This document shows, one piece after another, positions 30,046 to 39,156 of a stretch of DNA of 64,000 nt. This DNA comes from Geodermatophilus marinus (GTDB taxonomy: Bacteria > Actinomycetota > Actinomycetes > Mycobacteriales > Geodermatophilaceae). The stretch spans positions 186,001 through 250,000 of the forward strand of contig NZ_QVQH01000005.1 of assembly GCF_003428645.1 (NCBI RefSeq), written 5' to 3'. Below the pieces are notes generated by a model. It did not search any database and was not told the DNA's origin. It saw only the letters and a list, made by a program, of their open reading frames with translations. Every line of letters begins with the position of its first letter. Within the stretch, counting starts at the first letter, position 1. Both the position numbers and the translations under genes were made by a program.

Positions 30046-31370
30046 TACGCGGCGGTCCAGCGGATCGGGAGGCGCTTGACACCGCGCTGGAAGTTCGACC
30101 GCAGCAGCACCGGGGGCCCGTCGAGCTCGATCGAGGAGGTCCGGCGCAGCAGCGCGGCGAACAGCGCCCGCATCTGCGCCCGGGCCAGCTGCGCGCCCAG
30201 GCAGAAGTGCGGCCCGTGGCCGAAGGCCAGCTGCGGGTTCGGCGCCCGGTGGACGTCGAAGGCGTCGGGGTCGGCGAACACCGCCTCGTCCCGGTTGGCC
30301 GAGGTGAACGACACGACCACCTTGTCGCCGGCCCGCACCGGCGCGCCGCCCAGCCCGGTGTCACGGGTGGCGGTCCGGCGGAACACCATCACCGGCGTCC
30401 ACCAGCGCAGCATCTCCTCGACCGCGCCGGGCAGCAGCGACGGGTCGGCCCGGACGGCGGCCAGCGCCCCCGGGTGCTGCAGCAGCGCGATGAGCCCGCC
30501 GGGCAGGCCGTTGCGCAGCGTCTCGTTCCCCGCCACGGCGAACAGCCAGAACATGTTCTCGAACTCGGCGTCGCTGACCCGCCCACCGCCCTCGTCGACC
30601 TGCGCCAGCAGGATCGACATGACGTCGTCGCCGGGGGAGCGGCGCTTCTCCTCGGCCAGCAGCCGGGCGTAGGCGTACAGGTCGGGCATGCCGGCCCGGG
30701 TGCGCGGGTCGGGCATCCGCCCGTCGGGGCCGGGCGCCGGCCGCAGCGCCAGCGCCTCGCGGGCCATCGGCGTCCCGCCGGTGCCGTCGAAGGCCGCCGA
30801 GGTCGCGTAGTCCGGGTCCTGCCAGCCGATCACGCGGTTGGACCAGTCGAACATCAGCCAGCGGTCCTCGGCCGGTACCCCGAGGACGTCGGCGAGGGTG
30901 AGCAGCGGCAGGTCGGCGGCGACGTCCTTGGCGAAGTCGCACCGGCCCGCGCCGAGCCCGCCGGTCATGCGCGCGACCAGCCCGTCCGCGGTGGCCTCGA
31001 TGGCGGCGGTCAGCGCGGCCACCGCCCGCGGGGTGAACGAGCGGGCGAGCAGCCGCCGCAGCCGGGAGTGGTCCGGCGGGTCCATGTTCAGCATCATCCG
31101 GCGCACCCACGCCAGGTCCGCGGCGTCGCGGACCTGCGTGGCGCCCAGCCACGAGGAGAACGTCGCCGGGTCGCGCAGCACGCCCTCGACGTCGGCGTGC
31201 CGCAGCACCAGCCAGAACCCCGGGCCGGCGGGCTGGCCGTGCAGCGCCGGCTCGTCGACCCAGGTCACCGGCCCGGCGGCCCGCAGCCGGCGCAGCAGGT
31301 CGAACGGCGGGCCCGACTCGTAGGTCACCGGGTCGACGAGCGTGGTGGTGCCCGCCGGTCCGACGGTCAT
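30045..31370 (-). CDS. Cytochrome P450
   Basis: 441 residues. Haem-ligand loop FGHGPHFCLGAQLAR, the ExxR motif in EEMLRWW, and an I-helix AGNETLRN in place of the more usual AGxDTT. The RWWTPVMVFRRTATRDT stretch resembles CYP125/CYP142-type actinobacterial P450s that act on steroid side chains and similar hydrophobic substrates, but the class cannot be fixed by eye. It is the third gene of an operon with the MHS transporter and the PaaH-like dehydrogenase, 13 bases after the latter, behind the same operator type as paa. Confidence 0.9.
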   Translation of the reverse strand: MTVGPAGTTTLVDPVTYESGPPFDLLRRLRAAGPVTWVDEPALHGQPAGPGFWLVLRHADVEGVLRDPATFSSWLGATQVRDAADLAWVRRMMLNMDPPDHSRLRRLLARSFTPRAVAALTAAIEATADGLVARMTGGLGAGRCDFAKDVAADLPLLTLADVLGVPAEDRWLMFDWSNRVIGWQDPDYATSAAFDGTGGTPMAREALALRPAPGPDGRMPDPRTRAGMPDLYAYARLLAEEKRRSPGDDVMSILLAQVDEGGGRVSDAEFENMFWLFAVAGNETLRNGLPGGLIALLQHPGALAAVRADPSLLPGAVEEMLRWWTPVMVFRRTATRDTGLGGAPVRAGDKVVVSFTSANRDEAVFADPDAFDVHRAPNPQLAFGHGPHFCLGAQLARAQMRALFAALLRRTSSIELDGPPVLLRSNFQRGVKRLPIRWTAA

Positions 31371-31383
31371 GGCGCCCCCCGGG

Positions 31384-32238
31384 TCAGTCGTAGGAGTGGA
31401 AGCCGCGGCCGGTCTTGCGGCCCAGCTCGCCCGCGGCCACCTTGTCGCGCAGCAGCTGCGGTGGGGCGAACCGCTCGCCGAGCGTGCGGTGCAGGTACTC
31501 GGCGATGGCCAGCCGCACGTCCAGGCCGACCAGGTCGGTGGAGCGCAGCGGGCCCATCGGGTGCCGGTAGCCCAGCTCCATCGCGGCGTCGATGGCCTCG
31601 GCGTCGGCGACGCCCTCCTCCAGCATCCGGATCGCCTCCAGCCCGAGCAGCACGCCCAGCCGGGACGACGCGAAGCCGGGGGAGTCGCGCACCACGACGT
31701 CGGTCTTGCCCAGCGCCCGGACCCAGCCGCTCGCCCGCGCCACCAGGTCGGGGTCGGTCTCCCGCGCGACCACGACCTCGACCAGCTTCGACGCCGGCAC
31801 CGGGTTGAAGAAGTGCAGGCCGAGGAAGCGGGCCGGGCGCTCCAGGGCGGCGGCGAGCTCGGTGACCGACAGGGAGCTGGTGTTGGTGGCGAGGACGGCG
31901 TCCGGGCCGACGGCGGCCTCGGCGGCGCGCAGCACCCCGGCCTTGAGGTCGGCCCGCTCCGGGACCGCCTCCACCACGAGGCCGGTCCCGTCGCCCAGCT
32001 CGGCGGGCGAGTCGAGCAGGGCCAGCCGGCCGAGGACGGCGTCGACGTCCTCGGCCAGCGTGCCCCGGCGGACCGCCTCCGCCAGCCCGGAGGCCACCCG
32101 CCCGCGGGCGGCCTCCGCGGCCTCCGCCCCGGCCTCCACCACGGCGACGTGCGCGCCCGCGGCGAGGAAGGCCTGCGCGATGCCGGCGCCCATGCGGCCG
32201 CCGCCGATCACGCCGACCCGGGACGGGACGCCGCTCAT
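31384..32238 (-). CDS. paaH: 3-hydroxyacyl-CoA dehydrogenase (PaaH/FadB2-like)
   Basis: 284 residues. NAD-binding motif VGVIGGGRMGAGIAQAFLAAG, followed by NTSSLSVTELAAALERP, the HFFNPVP histidine motif, and a C-terminal domain with SPGFASSRLG, GYRHPMGPL and KTGRGFHSY. The size equals short-chain 3-hydroxyacyl/3-hydroxybutyryl-CoA dehydrogenases and PaaH, which oxidises 3-hydroxyadipyl-CoA after PaaZ. Location and shared operator favour the paa role, but 3-hydroxybutyryl-CoA is possible. The ATG overlaps the transporter stop (ATGA). Confidence 0.85.
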   Translation of the reverse strand: MSGVPSRVGVIGGGRMGAGIAQAFLAAGAHVAVVEAGAEAAEAARGRVASGLAEAVRRGTLAEDVDAVLGRLALLDSPAELGDGTGLVVEAVPERADLKAGVLRAAEAAVGPDAVLATNTSSLSVTELAAALERPARFLGLHFFNPVPASKLVEVVVARETDPDLVARASGWVRALGKTDVVVRDSPGFASSRLGVLLGLEAIRMLEEGVADAEAIDAAMELGYRHPMGPLRSTDLVGLDVRLAIAEYLHRTLGERFAPPQLLRDKVAAGELGRKTGRGFHSYD

Positions 32239-33611
32239 GCGCGCCCGCCGGTCGCCCGCCCGGCCGCGGTCCGCCCGGCCGGCTCGTGGACCTCGGCGAC
32301 CCGCAGGTCGGCACCGCGGGTCTCGCCGATCGCGGTGACGGCGGCGAAGGAGATGACGCAGAGGCCCATGATGTAGAGGCCGATCGAGCCCGACCAGCCG
32401 GTCGACTGGATGAGCACCTCGGCGATCATCGGCGCGAACGCCCCGCCGAGGATGGCGCCGAGCGCGTAGCCGATCGAGACGCCGGAGTAGCGGACCGCGA
32501 CCGGGAACATCTCCGCGTACATCGCCGACATCGGGCCGTAGGACAGGCCCAGGCCGATGGTCAGCGCGAACAGCGCGATGCCGTACAGCCAGATGTTGCG
32601 GGTGTCGATGAGCAGGAACAGCGGGATCATCCAGGCGAAGACCAGCGCGTAGCCGATCTGGAAGGTGCGCAGCCGGCCGATCCGGTCCGACAGCGCCCCG
32701 CCGTAGAGGGTGAACACCAGCCAGCCGAACGAGGCCAGCGTGGTGGCCAGCAGGACCGAGGAGCGCGGCATCTCCAGCGTGGTGCTGGCGTAGGCGATGA
32801 AGAAGGCGATGAGCAGGTAGCCGGCGGCGTTGTTGGCGATGAACGTCAGCGCCGAGAGCACGACCTGCCGGGTGTTGTGGCGGAACAGGTCGCGCAGCGG
32901 GGCGGAGGACTCCCGGCGGCGCTGGCGCATCTCCTCGAAGACCGGGCTCTCGTCGACGGCCCGGCGGATCAGGTAGCCGATGCCGATGAGCACCACGGAG
33001 AACAGGAACGGGATCCGCCAGCCCCACGACTCGAACTGCTCGGGGGTGGTGACGGTGGTGAGCACCCAGAGCACGCCGGTGGCCAGGATCATCCCGATCG
33101 GGACGCCGATCTGCGGGTAGGCGCCGAACAGGCCGCGCCGGTGCAGCGGGGCGTGCTCGACGCTCATCAGCGCCGCCCCGCCCCACTCGCCGCCGGCGGA
33201 GAAGCCCTGCAGCACGCGCAGCAGGATGAGCAGCACCGGGGCCAGCACGCCGATCTGGCCGTAGGTGGGCAGCAGCCCGATCAGCGCGGTGGCCGCGCCC
33301 ATGAGGACCAGGGTGAACACGAGCATCCGCTTGCGGCCGAGCCGGTCACCGAGCCGGCCGGCGACGATGGCCCCGAGCGGGCGGAACAGGAAGCTGATGC
33401 CGATGGTGGCCAGCGAGATCACCGTGGCCAGGCCGGGGGAGTCCTCGCTGACCGGCGCCAGGAAGAGCGGGGCGAGCACCAGGCCGGCCGCCTGGGCGTA
33501 GATGAAGAAGTCGTACCACTCGATGGTGGTGCCGGCGAGGGTGCCGGCGAGCACCTTGCGCTCTTCCCGGGTGGTCCGCGCGCGTGCCTGCGGTGCCGTC
33601 TGCGAAGTCAT
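32235..33611 (-). CDS. MHS-type major facilitator transporter
   Basis: 458 residues with about 12 membrane segments. The metabolite:H+ symporter signatures are present: GTTIEWYDFFIY near the start, GRLGDRLGRKRML after helix 2 and LQGFSAGGEWGGA. Such proteins (ShiA, ProP, KgtP and others) take up organic acids with protons. With paa genes on one side, a paaH-like gene behind it and a paa-type operator 31 bases before the ATG, phenylacetate or a related aromatic acid is a likely substrate. Inner membrane. Confidence 0.88.
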   Translation of the reverse strand: MTSQTAPQARARTTREERKVLAGTLAGTTIEWYDFFIYAQAAGLVLAPLFLAPVSEDSPGLATVISLATIGISFLFRPLGAIVAGRLGDRLGRKRMLVFTLVLMGAATALIGLLPTYGQIGVLAPVLLILLRVLQGFSAGGEWGGAALMSVEHAPLHRRGLFGAYPQIGVPIGMILATGVLWVLTTVTTPEQFESWGWRIPFLFSVVLIGIGYLIRRAVDESPVFEEMRQRRRESSAPLRDLFRHNTRQVVLSALTFIANNAAGYLLIAFFIAYASTTLEMPRSSVLLATTLASFGWLVFTLYGGALSDRIGRLRTFQIGYALVFAWMIPLFLLIDTRNIWLYGIALFALTIGLGLSYGPMSAMYAEMFPVAVRYSGVSIGYALGAILGGAFAPMIAEVLIQSTGWSGSIGLYIMGLCVISFAAVTAIGETRGADLRVAEVHEPAGRTAAGRATGGRA

Positions 33612-33642
33612 CGACCGTCCCGCTGTCGTGGGGGATGTGTGA

Positions 33643-33663
33643 AACCGACCGTTCGGTCGGTAA
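33643..33663 (-). promoter_or_regulatory. TetR-type operator in front of the transporter operon
   Basis: AACCGACCG and CGGTCGGTAA flank TT, making a palindrome with the same ACCGACC/GGTCGGT half-sites as the two sites between paaA and paaK, though with a shorter spacer. It lies 31 bases upstream of the transporter start. It places the transporter, dehydrogenase and P450 in the same predicted regulon. Confidence 0.6.
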
Positions 33664-33838
33664 ACCGTCGGCGGGAACCCTAGCAAGGCTGTGTCCGGCA
33701 CCACAAACACCCAGCCCGGAGCCCGTTCACCCGGCCCCCGGGTCGCTGGCAGGGTGCGCCCAGCCTCCGGGGGCATCCTGGGGGGCCGCATCCCCGGGAG
33801 CCGTGTCCCGGGAGCCGCGATCCGCGGAGGGAGGGCAC

Positions 33839-34411
33839 GTGGACGACGACGGACGTCTCCTCGTCGTGATCGGCGGGCTGCCCGGCTCGGGGAAGACCAC
33901 GCTGCTGCGCCGGGTGCTGGCCGGGACGCCCCCGGGGGTGGTCGGCCGGGACTCCGAGCAGGTCGCCGGTGCGCTGCGGGCGGCCGGCGTGCGCCTGCCC
34001 TACGGCCTGCTCCGCCCGCTGGTCCACCTGCTGCACCGGGGGCGGGTGCTGCTCGCCCTGCTCGGCCCGGCGCCGGTCGTCGTCCTCACCGACCCCTGGA
34101 CCGGCCGCGGGTGGCCGGCCACCGTCCGCGCCGTCGCCCGCTGGTCGGGGCGGCCGCTGCGGCTGGTCCTCCTCGACGTCCCGCGGCGGACCGCCGAGGA
34201 CGGCCAGGCGGCGCGCCGCCGGCAGGTCTCCGCCCGCGCCATGCGCCGGCACGGCGCCGGCTGGGCGCGGGTGCTGGCGGCCGCGGGCGCCCCCGGCGCG
34301 GGGCCGGCGCTGGTGGTCGACCGGGACCACGCCGACGCGCTCACCCCCGCCGGCCTGCTCGGCCGGGGACCGGCGGGCCTGGCGGGGCTGGCCGGGCTGC
34401 CGGCGCTCTAG
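33839..34411 (+). CDS. P-loop NTPase, kinase-like
   Basis: 190 residues. The N-terminus reads LLVVIGGLPGSGKTTLLRR, a perfect Walker A loop of the nucleotide/zeta-toxin-like kinase type, followed by GRDSEQVAGALR. The C-terminal half is Ala/Gly/Arg-rich with no clear lid motif beyond RRTAEDGQAARRRQ. GTG start at 33839. It precedes the glutamine amidotransferase gene by 11 bases in the same direction. Substrate unknown. Confidence 0.75.
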   Translation: MDDDGRLLVVIGGLPGSGKTTLLRRVLAGTPPGVVGRDSEQVAGALRAAGVRLPYGLLRPLVHLLHRGRVLLALLGPAPVVVLTDPWTGRGWPATVRAVARWSGRPLRLVLLDVPRRTAEDGQAARRRQVSARAMRRHGAGWARVLAAAGAPGAGPALVVDRDHADALTPAGLLGRGPAGLAGLAGLPAL

Positions 34412-34422
34412 CATCCCTGCGC

Positions 34423-35154
34423 GTGCGGCCCTTCCTGTTCCTCGGCACGCGGCCGGAGGACGACGCCGCGGACGGTGAGTACGCGGCGTTCCTCCGGCTG
34501 ACCGGGCTCGACGAGGCCGGGCTGCGCCGGGTGCGCCTGGAGGCCGGGCCGCTGCCCGAGGTCGACCTCGCCGCGGTCTCCGGCGTCATCCTCGGCGGCG
34601 GGCCGTTCACCGTCAGCGACCCGGAGGGGGCCAAGTCGCCCGTCCAGCGGCGGGTCGAGGCCGACCTGCGCCGGCTGCTCGACGAGGTGGTTGCCCGCGA
34701 CGTCCCGTTCCTCGGCGCCTGCTACGGCATCGGCACGCTGGGCCGGCACCAGGGCGGGGTGGTGGACCGGACGTTCGGCGAGCCGGTCTCCTGCGTGCCG
34801 GTGTCGCTCACCCCCGAGGGCCGCGCCGACCCGCTGCTGGCCGGGCTGCCCGACGTCTTCGACGCGCTGGTCGGGCACAAGGAGGCCTGCCGGGTCCTGC
34901 CGTCGTCCGCCGTCCTGCTGGCCACCTCGCCGGGCTGCCCGGTGCAGCTGTTCCGGGTCGGCCGCAACGTCTACGCCACCCAGTTCCACCCGGAGCTCGA
35001 CGTCGCCGGCCTGGTCACCCGCGTCCGGGTCTACCGCAACGCCGGCTACTTCCCGGCCGCGGAGGTCGAGACGGTGGTCGCGCGGGTGTCGACCGCCGTC
35101 GTCACCGAGCCCGGCCGCCTGCTCGCCACCTTCGCCGACCGCTACGCCTCCTGA
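34423..35154 (+). CDS. Class I glutamine amidotransferase, free-standing
   Basis: 243 residues. The nucleophile elbow GACYGIG, the oxyanion-side GGGPFTVSD and the histidine-glutamate motif QFHPELD form the class I triad. It resembles the GATase half of GMP synthase but has no synthase domain; such stand-alone proteins often act on small amides or glutamylated metabolites. GTG start at 34423, 11 bases after the P-loop protein. Substrate not predictable. Confidence 0.83.
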   Translation: MRPFLFLGTRPEDDAADGEYAAFLRLTGLDEAGLRRVRLEAGPLPEVDLAAVSGVILGGGPFTVSDPEGAKSPVQRRVEADLRRLLDEVVARDVPFLGACYGIGTLGRHQGGVVDRTFGEPVSCVPVSLTPEGRADPLLAGLPDVFDALVGHKEACRVLPSSAVLLATSPGCPVQLFRVGRNVYATQFHPELDVAGLVTRVRVYRNAGYFPAAEVETVVARVSTAVVTEPGRLLATFADRYAS

Positions 35155-35187
35155 GCCGGGCCGGCCGGGGGGACCGGTCTGGGCCGT

Positions 35188-36816
35188 TCAGCCCTCGGTG
35201 ACCCACACCGCGCTGTCCGGGGGCAGGGCCAGGCTGCTGCCCGAGGAGCGCACCCGGGAGGTGGAGGCCAGCAGCACGCGGCCGGGGCCGGCCACCAGCC
35301 GGGTGCTGCGGCCCATGTTGACCACGCAGCGCACCGCGCCGCCGGCGCCGGTGCAGCGCACGGTGAGCAGGCCGTCCTCGACGGAGACCTCCGCGGCCCC
35401 CGAGCCGAGCGCCGGGTGGGCCTTGCGCAGCGCCAGCGCCCGCCGGTAGAGGGTCAGCGTCGAGCCGCCCTCGCCGGCCTGGCGGGAGACCGCGTGCCGC
35501 TCCCAGCCCGCGGGCACCGGCAGCCACGGGTCGGCGGCGCCGGCGGGGGAGAAGCCCAGCCCGGGGGCGGTGTTCCACGGCAGCGGGACCCGGCAGCCGT
35601 CCCGGCCGGCCCGGGCCCCGCCGCTGCGGTGGAAGATCGGGTCCTGCCGCGCCGCCTCGGGCACGTGCGCCTGGGGCAGGCCGAGCTCGTCCCCGGCGTA
35701 GACGTAGGCCGAGCCGGGCAGCGCGAGCAGCAGCAGGGCCGCGGCGCGGGCGCGCGCGGTGCCCACGGCCCCGCCGCCGAACCGGCTGACCATGCGGTCC
35801 TTGTCGTGGTTGCCCAGCACCCAGGAGACCGGCGCCCCCACCCGGCCGAAGGCGTCCAGCGCGCCGGTGGTGGCCTCGGCGAAGGCCGCGGCGTCCCAGG
35901 AGGACTTCAGCAGCCGGAAGGCCAGCGACTGGTGCAGCTCGTCGGGCCGGGAGTACCGCGCCACGCGGTCGAGGTCGGCGAGGCACACCTCGCCGACGAG
36001 CATCGTGCCGGGGTACTCGTCGCAGACCGCCCGCCAGCGGCGCCACACGTCGTGCACCTCCGGCTGGTCCCAGGTCATCGCCTGCTCGGGGCCGTGGCCG
36101 AAGAGGGTGGGGGAGTAGCTGCCGGGGTTGTCCCGCAGCGCGGCGTCCTTGAACAGCCCGTAGGCGACGTCGACGCGGAAACCGCTCACCCCGCGGTCGA
36201 GCCAGAAGCGCAGCGAGTCCTCGAAGTCGGCGGCGACGGCGGGGTCGCGCCAGTTGAGGTCCGGCTGCTCGGGCGAGAACAGGTGCAGGTACCAGCGGCC
36301 GTCCGGCGTCCGCGACCATGCCGGGCCGCCGAACAGCGACCGCCAGTTGTTGGGCGGGGCCTCCGACGGCGGGGCGAAGTGGTAGCGCCCGGCCTCGGGG
36401 GAGGTCGGGTCGGCCAGCGCCCGCCGGAACCACGGGTGCTGGTCGGAGCTGTGGTTGGGGACGACGTCGAGCAGCACCCGCAGCCCCAGCGCCCGGGCGT
36501 CCTCGACGAGGGCCTCCACGTCGGCGACGTCCCCGTAGTCGGGGTCGACCGCGCGGTGGTCGACGACGTCGTAGCCCCCGTCGGCCCCGCCGGAGGGGTA
36601 GTGCGGGTTCACCCACACCGCGTCCACGCCGAGCCAGGCCAGGTAGGGCAGGCGGGCGCGCAACCCGGCGAGGTCGCCGATGCCGTCCCCGTTCCCGTCG
36701 GCGAACGAGCGCAGGTAGACCTGGTAGACCACGGCGTCCCGCCACCAGGGGGACGCCGGTGCGGCCGCGGCCCCGGGGCGGGGAGCGGTCCGCGCGGTGG
36801 ACAGCCGGCGTGTCAT
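35188..36816 (-). CDS. GH13 alpha-glucosidase
   Basis: 542 residues. The four GH13 regions are visible: DVVPNHSS, GFRVDVAYG with the nucleophile Asp, MLVGEV with the acid/base Glu, and LGNHDKDR with the stabilising Asp. The start WWRDAVVYQVYLRSFADGNGDGIGDL is typical of oligo-1,6-glucosidase/alpha-glucosidase. A C-terminal beta domain follows. No signal peptide, so it acts on imported oligosaccharides or trehalose/sucrose-like sugars. Monocistronic; the neighbouring AAA gene is divergent with 205 bases between. Confidence 0.93.
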   Translation of the reverse strand: MTRRLSTARTAPRPGAAAAPASPWWRDAVVYQVYLRSFADGNGDGIGDLAGLRARLPYLAWLGVDAVWVNPHYPSGGADGGYDVVDHRAVDPDYGDVADVEALVEDARALGLRVLLDVVPNHSSDQHPWFRRALADPTSPEAGRYHFAPPSEAPPNNWRSLFGGPAWSRTPDGRWYLHLFSPEQPDLNWRDPAVAADFEDSLRFWLDRGVSGFRVDVAYGLFKDAALRDNPGSYSPTLFGHGPEQAMTWDQPEVHDVWRRWRAVCDEYPGTMLVGEVCLADLDRVARYSRPDELHQSLAFRLLKSSWDAAAFAEATTGALDAFGRVGAPVSWVLGNHDKDRMVSRFGGGAVGTARARAAALLLLALPGSAYVYAGDELGLPQAHVPEAARQDPIFHRSGGARAGRDGCRVPLPWNTAPGLGFSPAGAADPWLPVPAGWERHAVSRQAGEGGSTLTLYRRALALRKAHPALGSGAAEVSVEDGLLTVRCTGAGGAVRCVVNMGRSTRLVAGPGRVLLASTSRVRSSGSSLALPPDSAVWVTEG

Positions 36817-37021
36817 GCCCGCAGCATCGGCGCCCGCTCGGCGTGTGCTGTGACGCAGGCCGCACGCAATCGCGCCGTGTCGTTGTCAGGAGTTGCCGAC
36901 GACCGCCGGCCCCGGCCCCCGTCCGCGCCGGCCGGGCCGCGCCGCGATCGCCTACGCTGCGCTCCTGCGCGGAGCGCCGCAGGGCGCCGCGGGGGCACGG
37001 ACCGGGAACGGGGTGGGCGGG

Positions 37022-38530
37022 GTGGCGACGGGGGCGTCGGAGACCGGGCCGGGGACGTCGGCGGCCGGGCCGGCGGAACAGCGGGAGTTCGCGGCGGGGC
37101 TGCGCGCGCTGCTCGAGTGGCTGCAGGCCCCGGTCGGCGGGACGCGCAACGAGGTCGTCGCCCTGGTGCAGGACACCCTCGGGCCGGCCGGCCTGGAGCG
37201 GTCGGTGGTCGCCCGGCAGCTGCCGCTCTTCGAGCAGGTCAACCTGCAGGCCGCGCTGGACGCCTGGACGAGGGCGGACGGGCGCGGCGTCGAGGTGCGC
37301 GGGGTCGTGCTGCCCCCGCACTTCGGTGGGCTCGACCTCCAGCAGCTGGTCACCGGGGAGGCGCTGCCCCCCGTGCGGCTGAGCGCCCCGTCGGTGGTCG
37401 ACCTGCCCGACGGGCCGGGCTCCACCCGGGCCTGCCTGAAGCTGGCACTGCTGGTGGTCACCGACGCCACCGGGCGCTACGTGCTGCTGGTCCAGGGCCC
37501 GAACGAGCACGAGCCGCGGCTGACCGTCGAGGTCGCCGGGCTGCCGGTGGCGCAGGCCCAGGCCGTGCTCGCCGAGCTGGACCGGCTGCGCCGCGAGCTC
37601 AACGTGTACCGCGGCCGGCTGGTCGAGGTCACCCCGACCCCGATGGGCGGGGTCGAGCTGACCTTCCTGGAGCCGCCCGGCACGGTCCGCGAGGACGTCG
37701 TGCTCCCCGAGCCGGTGCTCGACCGGATCGAGCGGCACGCCCTGGGGGTGGCCGAGCACCGCGACGCGCTGGCCGCCGCCGGGCAGCACCTCAAGCGGGG
37801 GCTGCTGCTGTACGGGCCGCCGGGCACCGGCAAGACCCACACGGTGCGCTACCTGCTCGGGCGGATGTCCGGCTACACCCGGCTGCTGCTCACCGGGCGG
37901 TCCCTGGGTGCGGTCGGCTCGATGGCCGAGCTGGCCCGGGACCTGCAGCCGGCGGTGGTCGTGCTCGAGGACGTCGACCTGGTCGCCGCCGACCGCTCCT
38001 TCGGCCCCGGCGGCAGCCCGGTGCTGTTCGACCTGCTCGACGCCATGGACGGCGCCGCCCCGGACGCCGACCTGCTGTTCGTGCTCACCACCAACCGGGC
38101 CGACCTGCTGGAGCCGGCGCTGGCCGCGCGGCCGGGCCGGGTCGACGTCGCCGTCGAGGTCGACCTGCCCGACGCCGCCGCCCGGCGCCGGCTGCTGGAC
38201 CTCTACGGCTCCGGCGTCCCCCTGCGGGTCACCGAGGCCGACCTGACCGCGGCGGTCGAGCGCAGCGACGGCGTCACCGCGTCCTTCCTCAGGGAGCTGC
38301 TGCGCCGGGCGGTGCTGGAGGCGCTGCAGGAGCAGGGGCGGCTCACCGCCGTCACCGGCCGGCACCTGGCCCGCGCGCTCGACGACCTGCTCGACTCGAC
38401 CCAGCAGGTGACCCGCACCCTGCTCGGGGTGGGCGTCGACCCGGCGACCCTGCCCGCGGGGGTGCCCGAGCCGGTCCCCGGCGTGGCGTGGACCTCGGTC
38501 CGGCGCTTCCGGGGCGGCTACCGCCCGTAG
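37022..38530 (+). CDS. AAA+ ATPase with an uncharacterised N-terminal domain
   Basis: About 502 residues; the start may be the GTG at 37013 or 37022, neither with a good ribosome site. Residues 1-240 form an unrecognised alpha/beta region. The AAA module (about 245-400) has Walker A GPPGTGKTH, Walker B VVVLEDVDLV, sensor-1 TTNR and the arginine-finger-like PGRVDVAVEVDLPD. The C-terminal helical lid ends before a 30-residue tail. Architecture is of the CDC48/FtsH-like AAA group; no protease or partner is encoded nearby. Its last 13 bases overlap the tail of convergent lutC. Confidence 0.85.
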   Translation: MATGASETGPGTSAAGPAEQREFAAGLRALLEWLQAPVGGTRNEVVALVQDTLGPAGLERSVVARQLPLFEQVNLQAALDAWTRADGRGVEVRGVVLPPHFGGLDLQQLVTGEALPPVRLSAPSVVDLPDGPGSTRACLKLALLVVTDATGRYVLLVQGPNEHEPRLTVEVAGLPVAQAQAVLAELDRLRRELNVYRGRLVEVTPTPMGGVELTFLEPPGTVREDVVLPEPVLDRIERHALGVAEHRDALAAAGQHLKRGLLLYGPPGTGKTHTVRYLLGRMSGYTRLLLTGRSLGAVGSMAELARDLQPAVVVLEDVDLVAADRSFGPGGSPVLFDLLDAMDGAAPDADLLFVLTTNRADLLEPALAARPGRVDVAVEVDLPDAAARRRLLDLYGSGVPLRVTEADLTAAVERSDGVTASFLRELLRRAVLEALQEQGRLTAVTGRHLARALDDLLDSTQQVTRTLLGVGVDPATLPAGVPEPVPGVAWTSVRRFRGGYRP

Positions 38531-39156
38531 GGCGCGGCCACCAGCACCACGACCAGCGTGCGCGGGCCGTGCACGCCCTCGACCCGCTGGAGCTCGATGT
38601 CGCTGGTGGCCGACGGGCCGCTGACCATCGTCAGCGGGGCGCGGGGGTCCAGGCGGGCCAGCCCCCCGGGCACGCCGCCGACCACCTGGCCGGCCTCGAC
38701 GACGCAGACCAGGCAGTCGGGCAGCAGGGACAGCGCCCGGCGGCCGCAGCGCGGGGAGCCGTCGAGCACGAGGGTGCCGGTCTCGGCGATCGCGACCGCC
38801 ACGCCGGTCAGGGTGGCGGCGAACGCGGTGAGGCCGGCGGCGGGGCGGCCGTCGTCCTCGGCCGCCCCCGCGGGCCGCCAGGCGGCCGGGACGCCGGGGG
38901 CCACCACGACGTCGGCCGGGGACCAGCCGCCGCCCAGCGCCGCCCCCAGCGCGGCTCCCACGGTGGTCGCGACGTCGTCCGCGGCGCAGCGCAGCACGGT
39001 GGCGCGGTAGTCCTCCAGCCGGTCGGTGAGGACGTCGAGCAGCACGCCGGCCGGCCGGTCGTCGGTGGTGCGGTAGCCGCGGGGGACCTCGACGTCCGGG
39101 CGCCGGTCGCCGAGCGCGGTGCGGATGCGGGCCAGGACCTCCTCGCGCGCGGTCAC
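38518..39156 (-). CDS. lutC: Lactate utilisation protein LutC (LUD domain)
   Basis: 212 residues. The LUD-domain core VAIAETGTLVLDGSPRCGRRALSLLPD is clear. LutC is the third component of the LutABC complex that oxidises L-lactate to pyruvate. The GTG at 39156 overlaps the lutB stop by 4 bases. Third and last gene of the operon. Confidence 0.9.
   Translation of the reverse strand: MTAREEVLARIRTALGDRRPDVEVPRGYRTTDDRPAGVLLDVLTDRLEDYRATVLRCAADDVATTVGAALGAALGGGWSPADVVVAPGVPAAWRPAGAAEDDGRPAAGLTAFAATLTGVAVAIAETGTLVLDGSPRCGRRALSLLPDCLVCVVEAGQVVGGVPGGLARLDPRAPLTMVSGPSATSDIELQRVEGVHGPRTLVVVLVAAPYGR

Noticed and set aside
38518..38530. Convergent overlap of the AAA and lutC genes
   Set aside because: A 13-base tail overlap is common in compact high-GC genomes and needs no special explanation.
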